Assembly (NCBI GenBank): GCA_020722725.1
Contig: DYKG01000015.1
Span: 1 to 64,000, forward strand
Reading direction: 5' to 3'
Length of the DNA: 64,000 nucleotides
Source: Candidatus Methylomirabilis sp.
GTDB taxonomy: Bacteria; Muiribacteriota; Ozemobacteria; Ozemobacterales; Ozemobacteraceae
Position numbers and translations under genes: made by a program. The notes beneath the pieces were generated by a model that worked only from the letters and a program-made list of their open reading frames with translations, did not search any database and was not told the DNA's origin. Positions 9,400 through 18,768 of the stretch are shown here, in pieces; position 1 is the first letter of the stretch, and each line of letters starts with the position of its first letter.

Positions 9400-10403
9400 C
9401 TCTGGGCATTGAATCATCATGCGATGATACCTCGATCGCAGTAATAGAGAACGGCACCAGAATTCTTGCCAGTCTGGTATCTTCGCAAATTGAAATACAT
9501 CGGCGCTTCGGAGGCGTAGTTCCTGAAATTGCTTCGAGAAAACATCTTGAAGCAATTCTGCCGCTATTGCGTGAAACTATTGAAAAATCCGGCATAAAAA
9601 TTTCACAGATCGGTCAGGTTGCAGTAACCGCAGGCCCGGGTCTTTCTGGCCCGCTGCTGACCGGGCTCAGTTGCGCGAAGGCCGTTGCCTGGCATCTAAA
9701 AATTCCGCTGATTCCGGTAAATCATCTGGAAGCACACCTGACCGCATCGTTTCTCGCCAATGAACGGTTACCCGAATACCCCTTTCTTGGTTTGATCGTC
9801 TCAGGCGGGCACTCAAACCTGGTAATTGCCAAAGGCCCGCGCGGGTATGAAACTCTGGGCTACACAGTTGACGACGCTCCGGGCGAGCTTTTCGACAAAG
9901 TTGCACGGCATCTTCAGCTCGGTTACCCCGGCGGCCCGATCATTCAAAAAACCGGCGAAGGGGCCAACCCGAAAAAATATGAACTGCCACGCCCAATGGC
10001 GGGAAAAGGCTACCTGTTCAGCTTCAGCGGCCTGAAAACGGCAGTGGTCAGGCTTTGCGAAACCGAGGGCGACAAACTCGACCTGCCGGCACTTTGCGCG
10101 GCCCTGCAGCTTGCGGTCGCCGACACCTTCAGCCGCAAAGTCGGTAACGCACTGAAAGAATCTGGCCTGAAACGCCTGGTAATCGCCGGCGGCGTCGCGG
10201 CAAACCGCCCCCTGCGCGAAGAACTGGCCAGACTGGCAGAAGCGCATCAGGCAGAATTTCTTATGCCCAGCATCCATTTATGCACCGACAATGCGGCAAT
10301 GATTGCGGCGCACGGGTTCATCAGCGCTGATCTGGCTCCACAGAATGCAATATTGGTCAATGCCGCCGCCAACTGGGATATGGGTGCACCCTTCAATTTC
10401 TGA
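9393..10403 (+). CDS. tsaD: tRNA t6A37 threonylcarbamoyltransferase TsaD
   Basis: TsaD transfers threonylcarbamoyl from threonylcarbamoyl-AMP to A37 of ANN-decoding tRNAs. The 336-residue protein shows GIESSCDDTSIAVIE, the metal-binding HLEAH (His111, His115), the SGGHSNL loop, DDAPGELFDKVAR and GGVAANRPLRE. These are all family landmarks, and the length is typical. An AGG-type ribosome site lies upstream inside tsaB. tsaC, which makes the intermediate, is not in the window. Confidence 0.97.
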   Translation: MLTLGIESSCDDTSIAVIENGTRILASLVSSQIEIHRRFGGVVPEIASRKHLEAILPLLRETIEKSGIKISQIGQVAVTAGPGLSGPLLTGLSCAKAVAWHLKIPLIPVNHLEAHLTASFLANERLPEYPFLGLIVSGGHSNLVIAKGPRGYETLGYTVDDAPGELFDKVARHLQLGYPGGPIIQKTGEGANPKKYELPRPMAGKGYLFSFSGLKTAVVRLCETEGDKLDLPALCAALQLAVADTFSRKVGNALKESGLKRLVIAGGVAANRPLREELARLAEAHQAEFLMPSIHLCTDNAAMIAAHGFISADLAPQNAILVNAAANWDMGAPFNF

Positions 10404-10415
10404 GGTAAATTTTAA

Positions 10416-12269
10416 ATGAATGTTGGAAAAATAAAAGTTCTATCAGAAGATGTAATCTGCCGAATTGCGGCCGGAGAAGTGGTAGAAAGACCCGCTTCGG
10501 TGGTCAAAGAACTGATCGAAAACTCGATTGACGCCGATTCAACCAGAATCGAAGTGGAAATCAAAGACGGCGGTCAGAAGCTTATAGAAATTGCCGACAA
10601 TGGCGAAGGAATGAACCGGCAGGATGCGGTTCTCGCATTCACTCCTCACGCAACCAGCAAAATCAGCAGTGACGAAGACCTTGAATCGGTTGTTTCATTG
10701 GGCTTTCGCGGCGAAGCGCTGCCGACCATCGCTTCGGTATCGAGAGTTACGCTGGTCACCCGCCATGAATCTGAAGAAACCGGAACACGGATTCAGATTG
10801 ACGGCGGGCACATTGCCGGGGTTGAATCGGCATCTTTTCCGTGTGGTAGCAGAATTCAAATAAAAAATTTATTTTACAATGTTCCGGCCCGCCGCAAGTT
10901 TTTAAAATCGGTTCAGGCTGAAATGGCGCAAATTTCAGACGTGGTCTGCCATTATATGATGGGCTACCCGGAAATTGCCTTCAACTTCACTAAAAGCAAC
11001 GTTAAAATCGCCGCCACCAGTGGCTCTGGCAATCTTACCGATGCAATTCTCTCGGTTTACGGGCCCGAAGTGACCCGCAATCTCATACCGCTTAAAGAGC
11101 CAGCCAGGCTCACCGGCACCGGGGTTTCGATCAGGGGCTTCATTTCTCCGCCCAATCAGGCACGACCTTCGAGTCGTTACATGACCACCATGGTCAATCG
11201 CCGGTATGTTAAAACCAAACTGCTTACCCAGGCGATCAACAAAGCACTGGGCGCTTTTTTCCCGAAAGGGCGCTACCCGGTTCTGATTCTTGATCTGCGG
11301 GTTCCGCCATCGATGATCGATGTGAACGTTCACCCCCAGAAAACCGAGATTCGCTTCAAAGACGAGCGCTGGGCCTTTGCCACCATCTGGGAAACCATTC
11401 AGGAAAGCCTTTCAGGCCTGCGAATGGTAAGCACACCCGGACGGCAGAATCAGCAGCCCGCCTACGCCGCCGGCGATCTCATGGATTTCGCCGAAAACGA
11501 AAGCAAGGCAACTGCTCCTATCCCAATCAGGCGCGACCTTCCGGCCAATGTAAGTATTTTTCCCAGTGTCGGCAAACCCGAAGTTCAGCCCGGCATCACC
11601 GAAAACCGCATTTATGAGCTGAAGGATTTCAATTCTGAGCGGTTCGGCCCGCCGTCGCAACAAAATCGCTCTGCGGGCTTCGAGCCAGTGAAAACACTGC
11701 AACAGCCCAAAATCCTTGCCCAGCTGAAACAGTCATACCTGCTGGGTGAAGACACTGATGGCCTTTTTATCGTCGATCAACACGCCGCCCACGAGCGCAT
11801 TCTTTTCGATCAGCTCACCAGCACCTATAAAGAGACTTCAATTGCCTCGCAACCCCTTCTTTTTCCAATTGCCCTGAATTTATTGCCTTCTGAACGCATG
11901 GTTATAAAAGATCAGGTTGGTGAGCTGAAAAAGCTGGGCTTCACCATTATTCAGGAAGAAGACGGCCAGTTTTATGCAACTGCAGTGCCGGTTCAGGATG
12001 GCTCGCAGAGTGAAAGCATACAAAATGTGCTTTCGCAGATTCTCGAAGGCTGGGAAAGCAGATCTCTGGCTGAAATTAAAACCGACCTGCTGAAAATCAT
12101 GGCGTGCAAAGGCGCGGTCAAGGCCGGCGATCCCCTCGACGAATCAGAATGGAACAGTCTGCTCGAGCAGCTGCTCAAAACCGAGAATCCATTTACCTGC
12201 CCGCATGGTCGGCCAATCGTCATCAGACTCACGACCAGGCAGATCGAAGCGGGTTTTTTGCGAACCTGA
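10416..12269 (+). CDS. mutL: DNA mismatch repair protein MutL
   Basis: MutL couples MutS mismatch recognition to strand removal. The N-terminal GHKL ATPase is clear: ELIENSIDA (32-40), DNGEGM (61-66), ATSKI (79-83) and GFRGEAL (96-102). A Pro/Gln-rich linker spans roughly 340-425. The C-terminal dimerisation domain has DQHAAHE (454-460), ACKGAVKAG and CPHGRP, as in MutL proteins with endonuclease activity. The canonical DQHAxxExxxxE motif ends here in Asp465 instead of Glu. It lies 12 bases after tsaD and abuts miaA. Confidence 0.96.
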   Translation: MNVGKIKVLSEDVICRIAAGEVVERPASVVKELIENSIDADSTRIEVEIKDGGQKLIEIADNGEGMNRQDAVLAFTPHATSKISSDEDLESVVSLGFRGEALPTIASVSRVTLVTRHESEETGTRIQIDGGHIAGVESASFPCGSRIQIKNLFYNVPARRKFLKSVQAEMAQISDVVCHYMMGYPEIAFNFTKSNVKIAATSGSGNLTDAILSVYGPEVTRNLIPLKEPARLTGTGVSIRGFISPPNQARPSSRYMTTMVNRRYVKTKLLTQAINKALGAFFPKGRYPVLILDLRVPPSMIDVNVHPQKTEIRFKDERWAFATIWETIQESLSGLRMVSTPGRQNQQPAYAAGDLMDFAENESKATAPIPIRRDLPANVSIFPSVGKPEVQPGITENRIYELKDFNSERFGPPSQQNRSAGFEPVKTLQQPKILAQLKQSYLLGEDTDGLFIVDQHAAHERILFDQLTSTYKETSIASQPLLFPIALNLLPSERMVIKDQVGELKKLGFTIIQEEDGQFYATAVPVQDGSQSESIQNVLSQILEGWESRSLAEIKTDLLKIMACKGAVKAGDPLDESEWNSLLEQLLKTENPFTCPHGRPIVIRLTTRQIEAGFLRT

Positions 12270-13196
12270 ATGAAAGATTCTCATAAAATCAAGGTGATAG
12301 CCGTTCTTGGCCCGACCGCCTCGGGCAAAAGCAGCCTGGCCATTGATATTGCAACACATTTTGGCGGAGCAATTCTGAATTGTGACTCACGGCAGGTCTA
12401 TCGCGGTATGGATATCGGCACCGCAAAACCAGGTGCTCGTGAAAAAGCACAGGTCGAGCATCATCTTTTTGACCTGATCGATCCCGACACGACTTTCAGC
12501 GCCGGCGATTACAAAACAGCGGCGGCACAAGCAATTACCGGGTTGAAATCAGGAAAAATCGTGCCGGTTCTCGTTGGTGGCACCGGATTTTACTACAGTG
12601 CAATTGCAGAAGGCCTGCCGCCGGCATCTTCCGACCCACAAACGGTTCAACTGCTTCAGCAGATCTGCGAAAATGAAGGCATCGAGGCCCTGCGGAAAAT
12701 GCTCAAAGAAAAAGACCCGCAGGCATTTTCCACCATAGACTTAAATAACAGTCGCAGAGTAATGCGAGCTCTTGAAATTGTCATGGTGACCGGCCGGCCT
12801 TTTGCCCGGAACCAGCCGGTCAAAGCGCTTTCCGGGGCTGATTTTCTGCCAATCGTGGTAACCCGCCCCAGAGACGTTCTTCACAACCGAATCGAAATCA
12901 GGGTCAAAGAAATGTTTGATCTTGGTCTTAAAACAGAGGCCCAGGCGCTTTTTGCAAAGTTTGGCGAAAAGGCGCCGGGGTTGAACTCAATCGGGTATAG
13001 AGAATGGCTCGAATTTTTCAAGGGCCGGCAGACAATTCGCGAAGTTTTTGATGCGATTGTCATAAATTCACGCCAATATGCAAAAAGGCAGGAAACCTGG
13101 TTCAAAAAGCGACCAGGCGGCCGTATTTTCGATCTTGAAAACCGCGAGAACCGTGACAAAATTTTCAATTCTATTGAAAAATTCTTAATTCTTTAA
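12270..13196 (+). CDS. miaA: tRNA dimethylallyltransferase MiaA
   Basis: MiaA adds the dimethylallyl group to N6 of A37 in UNN-decoding tRNAs, making i6A. The 308 residues include the P-loop GPTASGKSSL (14-23), NCDSRQVYRGMDIGTAKP, GGTGFYYSA, and the C-terminal YAKRQETWFK. Its ATG directly follows the mutL stop codon. The mutL-miaA order is conserved in many bacteria. Confidence 0.96.
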   Translation: MKDSHKIKVIAVLGPTASGKSSLAIDIATHFGGAILNCDSRQVYRGMDIGTAKPGAREKAQVEHHLFDLIDPDTTFSAGDYKTAAAQAITGLKSGKIVPVLVGGTGFYYSAIAEGLPPASSDPQTVQLLQQICENEGIEALRKMLKEKDPQAFSTIDLNNSRRVMRALEIVMVTGRPFARNQPVKALSGADFLPIVVTRPRDVLHNRIEIRVKEMFDLGLKTEAQALFAKFGEKAPGLNSIGYREWLEFFKGRQTIREVFDAIVINSRQYAKRQETWFKKRPGGRIFDLENRENRDKIFNSIEKFLIL

Positions 13197-13362
13197 TTCT
13201 TGGCACATCAATAGCGCTATAATAAATTAAGGATTTTGTTCAAACCTGCCGATCATTGAACTGAATCAGCAGATTTATTTCTGCCGGTTCTGCCGGTACA
13301 TGATCAATGCAGGCTGCATTTCATCACCTGGTAATTCTTGTTTCTTGTAATGGAGGTCACAA

Positions 13363-15246
13363 TTGAGGGAGGCGACTGATCTGGGAGTCAGCGCTGGCGT
13401 CCGTCGCGAGCTGTCAGGGCGGCGTATTGATCTGACCAAATTGAAATTCCCCGTTAAAAACGGGGTGGTAACCATTGAAGGCGAACTCAGCTTTGTCGGC
13501 ATGGAAAAATCAAGCGATGAAACGGCCATTGAGCTTAAGTTTCTTGAATCAGGCCTAAAAGCTATTTTTGGCGTAAAAGAAATAATTTTTGCATTCACCA
13601 ACTGGGCAAAAAACGATCATGGGGGCTGGGAATCGAGTGATGCCAAAGCCTCTGCCGCATCGGCACCTGTTGCCTCTGGCGATGGCCTGGTCTGCCCGGA
13701 TTGTGATTGCGTTATCAGGTTCTGCCCTTGTTGCGGCAAACCTCTCGCAGGTGCAGGAAAAGGCGCTCCCAGCAGAATTAAAAAGCCTGCTCCTCCGATT
13801 AAACCGATGATCAAGAAGAAAAAGCCGATTGGCCCGGTTTCCCTCACCCCGAGTCCGGCTGTTTCACCATTTTCCAAACCTGCCATTCAGCCTGTTTCAG
13901 CCCCGGCAACCCATGATTCTCATGAACAGACGGATAATCTGCTCAAACCGCAGTTCCCATCGACAGCAAAACCTCAACCGGTCTATTCTGAGCCCCTAAA
14001 GCCCGCCAGTAACCCAGAGCCAATAGCAGAACCGGAAAAGAAGCCGGTTATTCCCGCTGAAACTCCATTAAAACATGGCGCTCCGGCAATTGCCACCCCC
14101 GGGATTTCGCCGGCAACTCCCGCTAAACCTGCCGTTGCAACCCCGGTAAGACACGTTGCACCCGTTGGCCCTGTTAGCCCGGCAAGACCGGTTCAACCGA
14201 CTGTTGCACCGGTTGCTACCGCCCCTGTGCCCAAAGCACCGACCGAAACTTTTGATCCATTCGCAAAGGACTTGTCTGAAAAAATTAATGCAGATTCCTC
14301 GCTGCCATCAGAAACAGATTCTTCGACCGAACTTTCTGATTTCGACGCAGGAACCTTCGATCTTAAGCAGGTTGAGCCGGCAGCAAAAACCGAACCATCG
14401 GCCCCACCTTCGGTGCCGGATCTTGACAGTTTTGATATCAGTTCATTCACAATTCCGGTTCCTCCCAGGGCAGCTCCAGTAGAAGAACCTCATGCACCTG
14501 CTGATGACCTCTTCGCTGGCTTTACCCAAAGTCCTGGAATCGACAAAGAAGAAAATCCAGTATTACATACTGAACCGGCAGACATTAATGAACGCTGCAA
14601 CTTTCCCACAACCCAACCGGAACCGGAAGCAACTCATCTGCCACCGGTTAAACCCATGTTGACGCCAGCAAAGCCCATTGCTCCTCCCCGGCCAGGTCAA
14701 CCAAAACCGGCTGGCAAGCCTCCTTTGCCCCAGCTGAAACCACAGCCGGCCCCGGGCTCATTTTCTTTGGATGAAGAAACACCACTTCCACCAATAAAAC
14801 CGGCACCGGCTGCACCGGTCGCCGACCCATTCAATCTCGACGACGATACCCCTCTGCCCCCGATGAAGCCGGCATCAACCGGGAAGCCGGCCAGCAAAGA
14901 TCCATTTGCCGCGCTGTTTGCCGATTCCGGAGCTGACCTTGGCAGTGGCGCAGGCAAAGAAAAGGGTAAAGACCCCTTTGCCTCACTGGATCTCGATCTC
15001 GACGTTCTCGAAATTTTCCCATCCAATGATGCTCCTGCCCCAACACCGGCTCCAAAGCCTGGTAAGCCTGGCAAACCAGGAGCACCAGCTGCACCGGCGA
15101 AACCGGTTGACGATAATCCGTTCAATCTCGACAATGTAATCGATCTCGACAGCCCGATCGAAGATAGCAAAGAGCAGAAAGGCCAGAAAGGGAAAAAAGC
15201 CCCATTTGACCTTGATGATTTCGATATCAGCAAATTCAAACTCTGA
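13363..15246 (+). CDS. BON-like / zinc-ribbon / Pro-rich repeat protein
   Basis: I do not recognise a family for this 627-residue protein. It starts with TTG, supported by GGAGGT five bases upstream. Residues 22-80 look like a BON domain (FPVKNGVVTIEGEL). A zinc ribbon follows, with CPDC (111-114) and CPCC (121-124). The remaining 500 residues are Pro/Ala/Lys-rich and probably disordered. They carry short repeated acidic-aromatic motifs: DSFDISSF, FDLKQV, FDISKF at the very end, DPFAAL/DPFASL, and two copies of LD(D/E)(D/E)TPLPP(I/M)KPA. There is no signal peptide, so it is probably a cytoplasmic scaffold or adaptor. It is transcribed with the membrane protein nine bases downstream. Confidence 0.75.
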   Translation: MREATDLGVSAGVRRELSGRRIDLTKLKFPVKNGVVTIEGELSFVGMEKSSDETAIELKFLESGLKAIFGVKEIIFAFTNWAKNDHGGWESSDAKASAASAPVASGDGLVCPDCDCVIRFCPCCGKPLAGAGKGAPSRIKKPAPPIKPMIKKKKPIGPVSLTPSPAVSPFSKPAIQPVSAPATHDSHEQTDNLLKPQFPSTAKPQPVYSEPLKPASNPEPIAEPEKKPVIPAETPLKHGAPAIATPGISPATPAKPAVATPVRHVAPVGPVSPARPVQPTVAPVATAPVPKAPTETFDPFAKDLSEKINADSSLPSETDSSTELSDFDAGTFDLKQVEPAAKTEPSAPPSVPDLDSFDISSFTIPVPPRAAPVEEPHAPADDLFAGFTQSPGIDKEENPVLHTEPADINERCNFPTTQPEPEATHLPPVKPMLTPAKPIAPPRPGQPKPAGKPPLPQLKPQPAPGSFSLDEETPLPPIKPAPAAPVADPFNLDDDTPLPPMKPASTGKPASKDPFAALFADSGADLGSGAGKEKGKDPFASLDLDLDVLEIFPSNDAPAPTPAPKPGKPGKPGAPAAPAKPVDDNPFNLDNVIDLDSPIEDSKEQKGQKGKKAPFDLDDFDISKFKL

Positions 15247-15255
15247 GGTCTGCAT

Positions 15256-15705
15256 ATGAAATTTCTACATCCCGCGTTCATGCTTCTGTTAATCGGCTTT
15301 CTTTACAAGATTTATAAAACTGGCAGGCAGGTAGACGGCATCAATGTAAAATCGCCTGAAGCCGACCGCCGGGCAGACGTTCTCGCCGATCACGCAAAGA
15401 CTGCAAAACTGGTAACTGCGCTTATGATTCCAGGTTTTATCGGTGGAATCATGGGAGTGGTATATTTTCTCGGAATTAAAGAAATCTTCATCAGAACCTA
15501 CGGACATGGTTTCATTGGTGCCGGGGTACTGGGACTGATGTTGTCAAACCTCTTCGTTGGTCGATCGATCAAGCGCCCACCCAAAACAAGCGCACGAGAA
15601 AATCTGCTGAGCTTCCACCGGGGTCTGATGTACTTTATTCTCATTGCTTCAGCCGGTTCGATTGCTACCGGCTTTTACATCCTTTTCGCCGGCCCCTCAG
15701 CCTGA
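15256..15705 (+). CDS. Small four-helix membrane protein, possibly DUF4079-like
   Basis: The 149 residues contain about four hydrophobic segments (near 5-20, 52-75, 84-103 and 125-146). His residues sit in or near the helices: HP at the N-terminus, HAKT, YGHGF and FHRG. This pattern recalls DUF4079/cytochrome b561-like proteins and could bind b-type haem, but this is only resemblance. It follows the zinc-ribbon protein by nine bases and ends in front of the terminator at 15772. Confidence 0.6.
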   Translation: MKFLHPAFMLLLIGFLYKIYKTGRQVDGINVKSPEADRRADVLADHAKTAKLVTALMIPGFIGGIMGVVYFLGIKEIFIRTYGHGFIGAGVLGLMLSNLFVGRSIKRPPKTSARENLLSFHRGLMYFILIASAGSIATGFYILFAGPSA

Positions 15706-15771
15706 AGCTAAAATACTGTAATTCAGGTAATCACACAAAAGCTTTCTCAAAAGCCTTATAAGAAACCATCG

Positions 15772-15801
15772 TCGCCCGATTTTATCGGGCGATTTTGATT
15801 T
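15772..15801 (+). terminator. Intrinsic terminator
   Basis: The arms TCGCCCGA and TCGGGCGA surround a short T/A loop, followed by TTTTGATTT. It closes the two-gene unit 13363-15705. Confidence 0.75.
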
Positions 15802-15870
15802 AATGCCTATTTGGGGGTGTCACAATTCCCACTTCGCTGAAAAGCCACTGGCATTGATTTTTCATAGAAA

Positions 15871-15908
15871 TCCTTTGTGTGCTTTGTGTCTTTGCGCCTT
15901 TGTGTGAG
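15871..15908. repeat. Short direct-repeat tract (CTTTGTGT units)
   Basis: Three imperfect copies of an eight- to ten-base CTTTGTGT unit lie in the 310-base gap before the TPR gene. I see no gene in that gap. The wording resembles CTTTGTGT-type intergenic elements seen in other environmental genomes. Confidence 0.4.
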
Positions 15909-16021
15909 CTTTTTCGGTAAACAATTTCAGGAAATTTCGGTTCATTTTAGAACGCTATGCAGTTAGCGTTGCCTGATTGGTTCTGCCATGTTATTTTTAA
16001 GAAAACCAAGTCAGGATGGTA

Positions 16022-17755
16022 ATGAAAATGAATCACCAGAAAAAAAATAAGTTTAAAATTGCCACCGGCGGGCTCTTAATGGCAGCAATGCTGGTTTCTG
16101 GCCTGGCTACCCCGGCTGAAGCAGCTAAAAAGGCCAAGGCAAAAAGCAGCAAAACCAGTTTTACTACAACTGAAGTAACCGATGCCTTTTACGACAAAGC
16201 CTGGCGAAATTTTCAGATCGGTTCGAAGAAAGAACGGCAGGAAGTCATTTCGGCTCTGAAGGCCATCGTTAAAAAAAATGCTGAAGAATTCATGGCCCAT
16301 TATTATCTTGGCATCATGATGTCTGAAGAAGAATCGACGACAGCGGCTCTTAAGCACCTTGAAACGGCATTGCTGGGGTTTCCAAAGTCGGCTGATATTC
16401 ACGTCAGAATTGCAAAAATTCTTACCGAAAAAAACAAGTCCGACGAAGCTCTCGAACATTACCGTGAGGCAATAAAACTCGACCCCAATAATGGCCCGGC
16501 ATTAAGCGAGGTCGGCATTGCCGAAATGGAAATGGGCAACAATGATCTGGCATTTGAGCTGTTGTTTAAAGCCAGGCAGGCGCAACCCGACAATGTTATG
16601 ACCCTGCGCGGCCTGGGTGCGGTTATGATCGAGCGCAGTGAAAATGCTGAGGCCGCCAAAATTCTTGAACAGGCCCTGCTGTTTGACCCTAAGCATGCTG
16701 ATACCCACTGGCTGCTGGCAAAAGCCTATGAAAACCTGCAAAAGCCCGACAAAGCCTCTGAGCATTATGAACTTGCCCGAAAATTGGGCCGCAAAGACCC
16801 TGAAATAAAGCAGATGATCGGTTATGATCTGGCGCGCAGCCTGGTAAAAAGTGGAAAATATGAAGAAGCTGAAAAAGAATATAAAAAAGCAATTGGCATA
16901 TCTGATGATAAAGCAACCGGTTTCAGCGAACTGGCAAATCTTTATCTCGACATCGGTCGCGAAGATAACGCAATCGATAATTTCAAAAAAGCATATGAAC
17001 TTGATTCACAGAAGGGCGAAGGCATTCTTGCTGCGGCAGAGCTATACATGAAGCGCGAAGATTTCGACAACGCCCTTGGGTTATACGAAGTTTTGAAAAA
17101 AAACAAAGCATTTGCCGACCAGGCCAAAAATGCCATAAAAGAGCTTGAAGATCGACGGCAGATCAATGAAAAGCTTGCCCTTGAAGCCAAAATTGAAGAT
17201 GGAAAAGCCGACCCGGCCACCGAAGAAAAAACTTGCCTTGAAATTCTCGAAAGCAATCCCAAAGACGAAGAAACCCTGAAAAACCTCTGGGAGTTCTATG
17301 AAGAACGTGGTTATTACGACGAAGCCATCAAATATTTCCGGGCATACAATAAATTGCGGCCAGTCAGTGATTTTCAGAAAAAACTGATTGAAAAAGAGCT
17401 TAAAAACAAGCGTAAACTTGATAATTACACGATTTTTAACTGGAAAGATCCGATCGATTACAAAAATGTCACAACCAGCGAAGAAGATTTGAAACAGCAG
17501 GCGTTCAACGGTGAAAACGACCGTTTGAAAGAACTGGCGTTCGACATTCTTGCCTGGCGCATTGGCCACTATGCTCAAGAACGCTCGATGGGTGATGACA
17601 AACCGATTCTTGAAGCCAGAGTCGAATTCTACGAAGAACGTGGAAAAGTTGAAGAGGCGATAAAGACCATCGATGCATTGAAACGATATGGCTGGTGGAC
17701 AGCTGATGAAGCCAGTGACAAAAAGAAACAGATAAAAGAAAGATTCAAAAAATAA
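16022..17755 (+). CDS. Secreted TPR-repeat protein
   Basis: The 577-residue protein has a basic N-terminus and a signal peptide ending ATPAEA-AKK, then about eight or more tetratricopeptide repeats (for example EALEHYREAIKLDPNNGPAL and AEKEYKKAIGISDD) and a Lys/Glu-rich helical C-terminus. TPR arrays serve as protein-binding scaffolds, here in the periplasm or outer membrane. Three in-frame ATGs lie at 16016, 16022 and 16028. The second has AGGA at the right distance, and the first overlaps that site. It lies upstream of the pseudopilin gene, which suggests a link to secretion or pili, but the partner is not known. Confidence 0.85.
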   Translation: MKMNHQKKNKFKIATGGLLMAAMLVSGLATPAEAAKKAKAKSSKTSFTTTEVTDAFYDKAWRNFQIGSKKERQEVISALKAIVKKNAEEFMAHYYLGIMMSEEESTTAALKHLETALLGFPKSADIHVRIAKILTEKNKSDEALEHYREAIKLDPNNGPALSEVGIAEMEMGNNDLAFELLFKARQAQPDNVMTLRGLGAVMIERSENAEAAKILEQALLFDPKHADTHWLLAKAYENLQKPDKASEHYELARKLGRKDPEIKQMIGYDLARSLVKSGKYEEAEKEYKKAIGISDDKATGFSELANLYLDIGREDNAIDNFKKAYELDSQKGEGILAAAELYMKREDFDNALGLYEVLKKNKAFADQAKNAIKELEDRRQINEKLALEAKIEDGKADPATEEKTCLEILESNPKDEETLKNLWEFYEERGYYDEAIKYFRAYNKLRPVSDFQKKLIEKELKNKRKLDNYTIFNWKDPIDYKNVTTSEEDLKQQAFNGENDRLKELAFDILAWRIGHYAQERSMGDDKPILEARVEFYEERGKVEEAIKTIDALKRYGWWTADEASDKKKQIKERFKK

Positions 17756-17866
17756 ATTTCTCCTTGATTTTTCTGAATTTATTACTTAAATTTCTTTGCT
17801 GTACCGTCGATTATCGGGGTGAATAAGATTTTGTTACCGCAAAACCCTTCGATCAAGGAGTTAACA

Positions 17867-18709
17867 ATGAGACGCGGTTTTTCACTTATAGAACTGCTGG
17901 TGGTAGTTGCCATCATTGCGATTCTGGTAGGCGTGGCAACACCCTACTATTCCGACTATGTTAAGGAAAGCAAAAGGGCCAAAGCGCTGCAGGATCTCGA
18001 TGTCCTCAAACAGGCAGTCGTTCTTTTCAATTCCCAGGAAGACCTGCCCTATCAGGGCCAGCTGGCAACCACTTCTCCATATCTGCCACTGCTGGGCGAA
18101 AACGATTTCAACGGTCTGCAGGGTCGTTATCTGACCTATATTCCCGTTGACCCGTGGGGCAAAAACTACAAACTCGATCCCTATGCCTGCTATGTTTATA
18201 GCGAAGGTGCAGATTCAAGAGTCGAAAGCGATGACATAAGAGAATACTATGTCAAAGATCTTGCCCTGACCAAAGTCGAATGGGAAGACCGCAACAATAA
18301 CCGATCTCTTGACCAGGGCGACTGGCTTTATTTCAACTTCAACAAATCCTTGTGGATTTCAGCTTTTTCGAGCGCTGACTTCGACATTTATGAAAATTCT
18401 GAAGTTTCAACAGCAACCCTTGTGTGTAACCTCGAAACCGATTTCTTAACCAGATACACCAACGAAACTCAGGCTTCAACCAGCGTAATAATTACAGAGA
18501 TTGGCCCGGGAACGACAATCAAACTTGGAGTTCATTCACTTGCCATAAAAGATGAACTGGCAACCCTGAAAAAATACCAGGAAGTTCAGTGTGACAGAAA
18601 AAATTCAAACTCTCTAGTGCTGCGAACCAGAGTTGAACGAAACAACACAACTGGCGATCCCTTGCGCTACGCGGTAAGAACCAACCCAATAAAAGTCACG
18701 CCCAGGTAA
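17867..18709 (+). CDS. Type II secretion/type IV pilin-like pseudopilin
   Basis: The start is the ATG seven bases after AAGGAG. The leader MRRG is followed by FSLIELLVVVAIIAILV, the class III prepilin signal: a prepilin peptidase would cut after Gly4, and Glu at mature position 5 is present. The hydrophobic helix is followed by a globular part with the GspG-like DxWGxxY pattern (VDPWGKNYKLDPY). At 280 residues it is about twice the length of GspG, so it has an extra C-terminal domain. No gsp or pil assembly genes are in the window, so it is an orphan pilin relying on machinery elsewhere. Confidence 0.88.
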   Translation: MRRGFSLIELLVVVAIIAILVGVATPYYSDYVKESKRAKALQDLDVLKQAVVLFNSQEDLPYQGQLATTSPYLPLLGENDFNGLQGRYLTYIPVDPWGKNYKLDPYACYVYSEGADSRVESDDIREYYVKDLALTKVEWEDRNNNRSLDQGDWLYFNFNKSLWISAFSSADFDIYENSEVSTATLVCNLETDFLTRYTNETQASTSVIITEIGPGTTIKLGVHSLAIKDELATLKKYQEVQCDRKNSNSLVLRTRVERNNTTGDPLRYAVRTNPIKVTPR

Positions 18710-18720
18710 AGTTAGCTCAA

Positions 18721-18757
18721 AAAACCGGGGTGCAATCAATTGCACCCCGGTTTTTTA
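18721..18757. terminator. Bidirectional terminator between pseudopilin and hemL
   Basis: The perfect 15-base arms AAAACCGGGGTGCAA and TTGCACCCCGGTTTT surround a four-base loop, with T runs on both strands. Confidence 0.85.
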
Positions 18758-18768
18758 TTTTAGCAAAA

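Noticed and set aside
14697-15281. Minus-strand Ser/Gly/Leu-rich frame
   Set aside because: It mirrors the Pro-rich repeats of the plus-strand gene and has no start signals.
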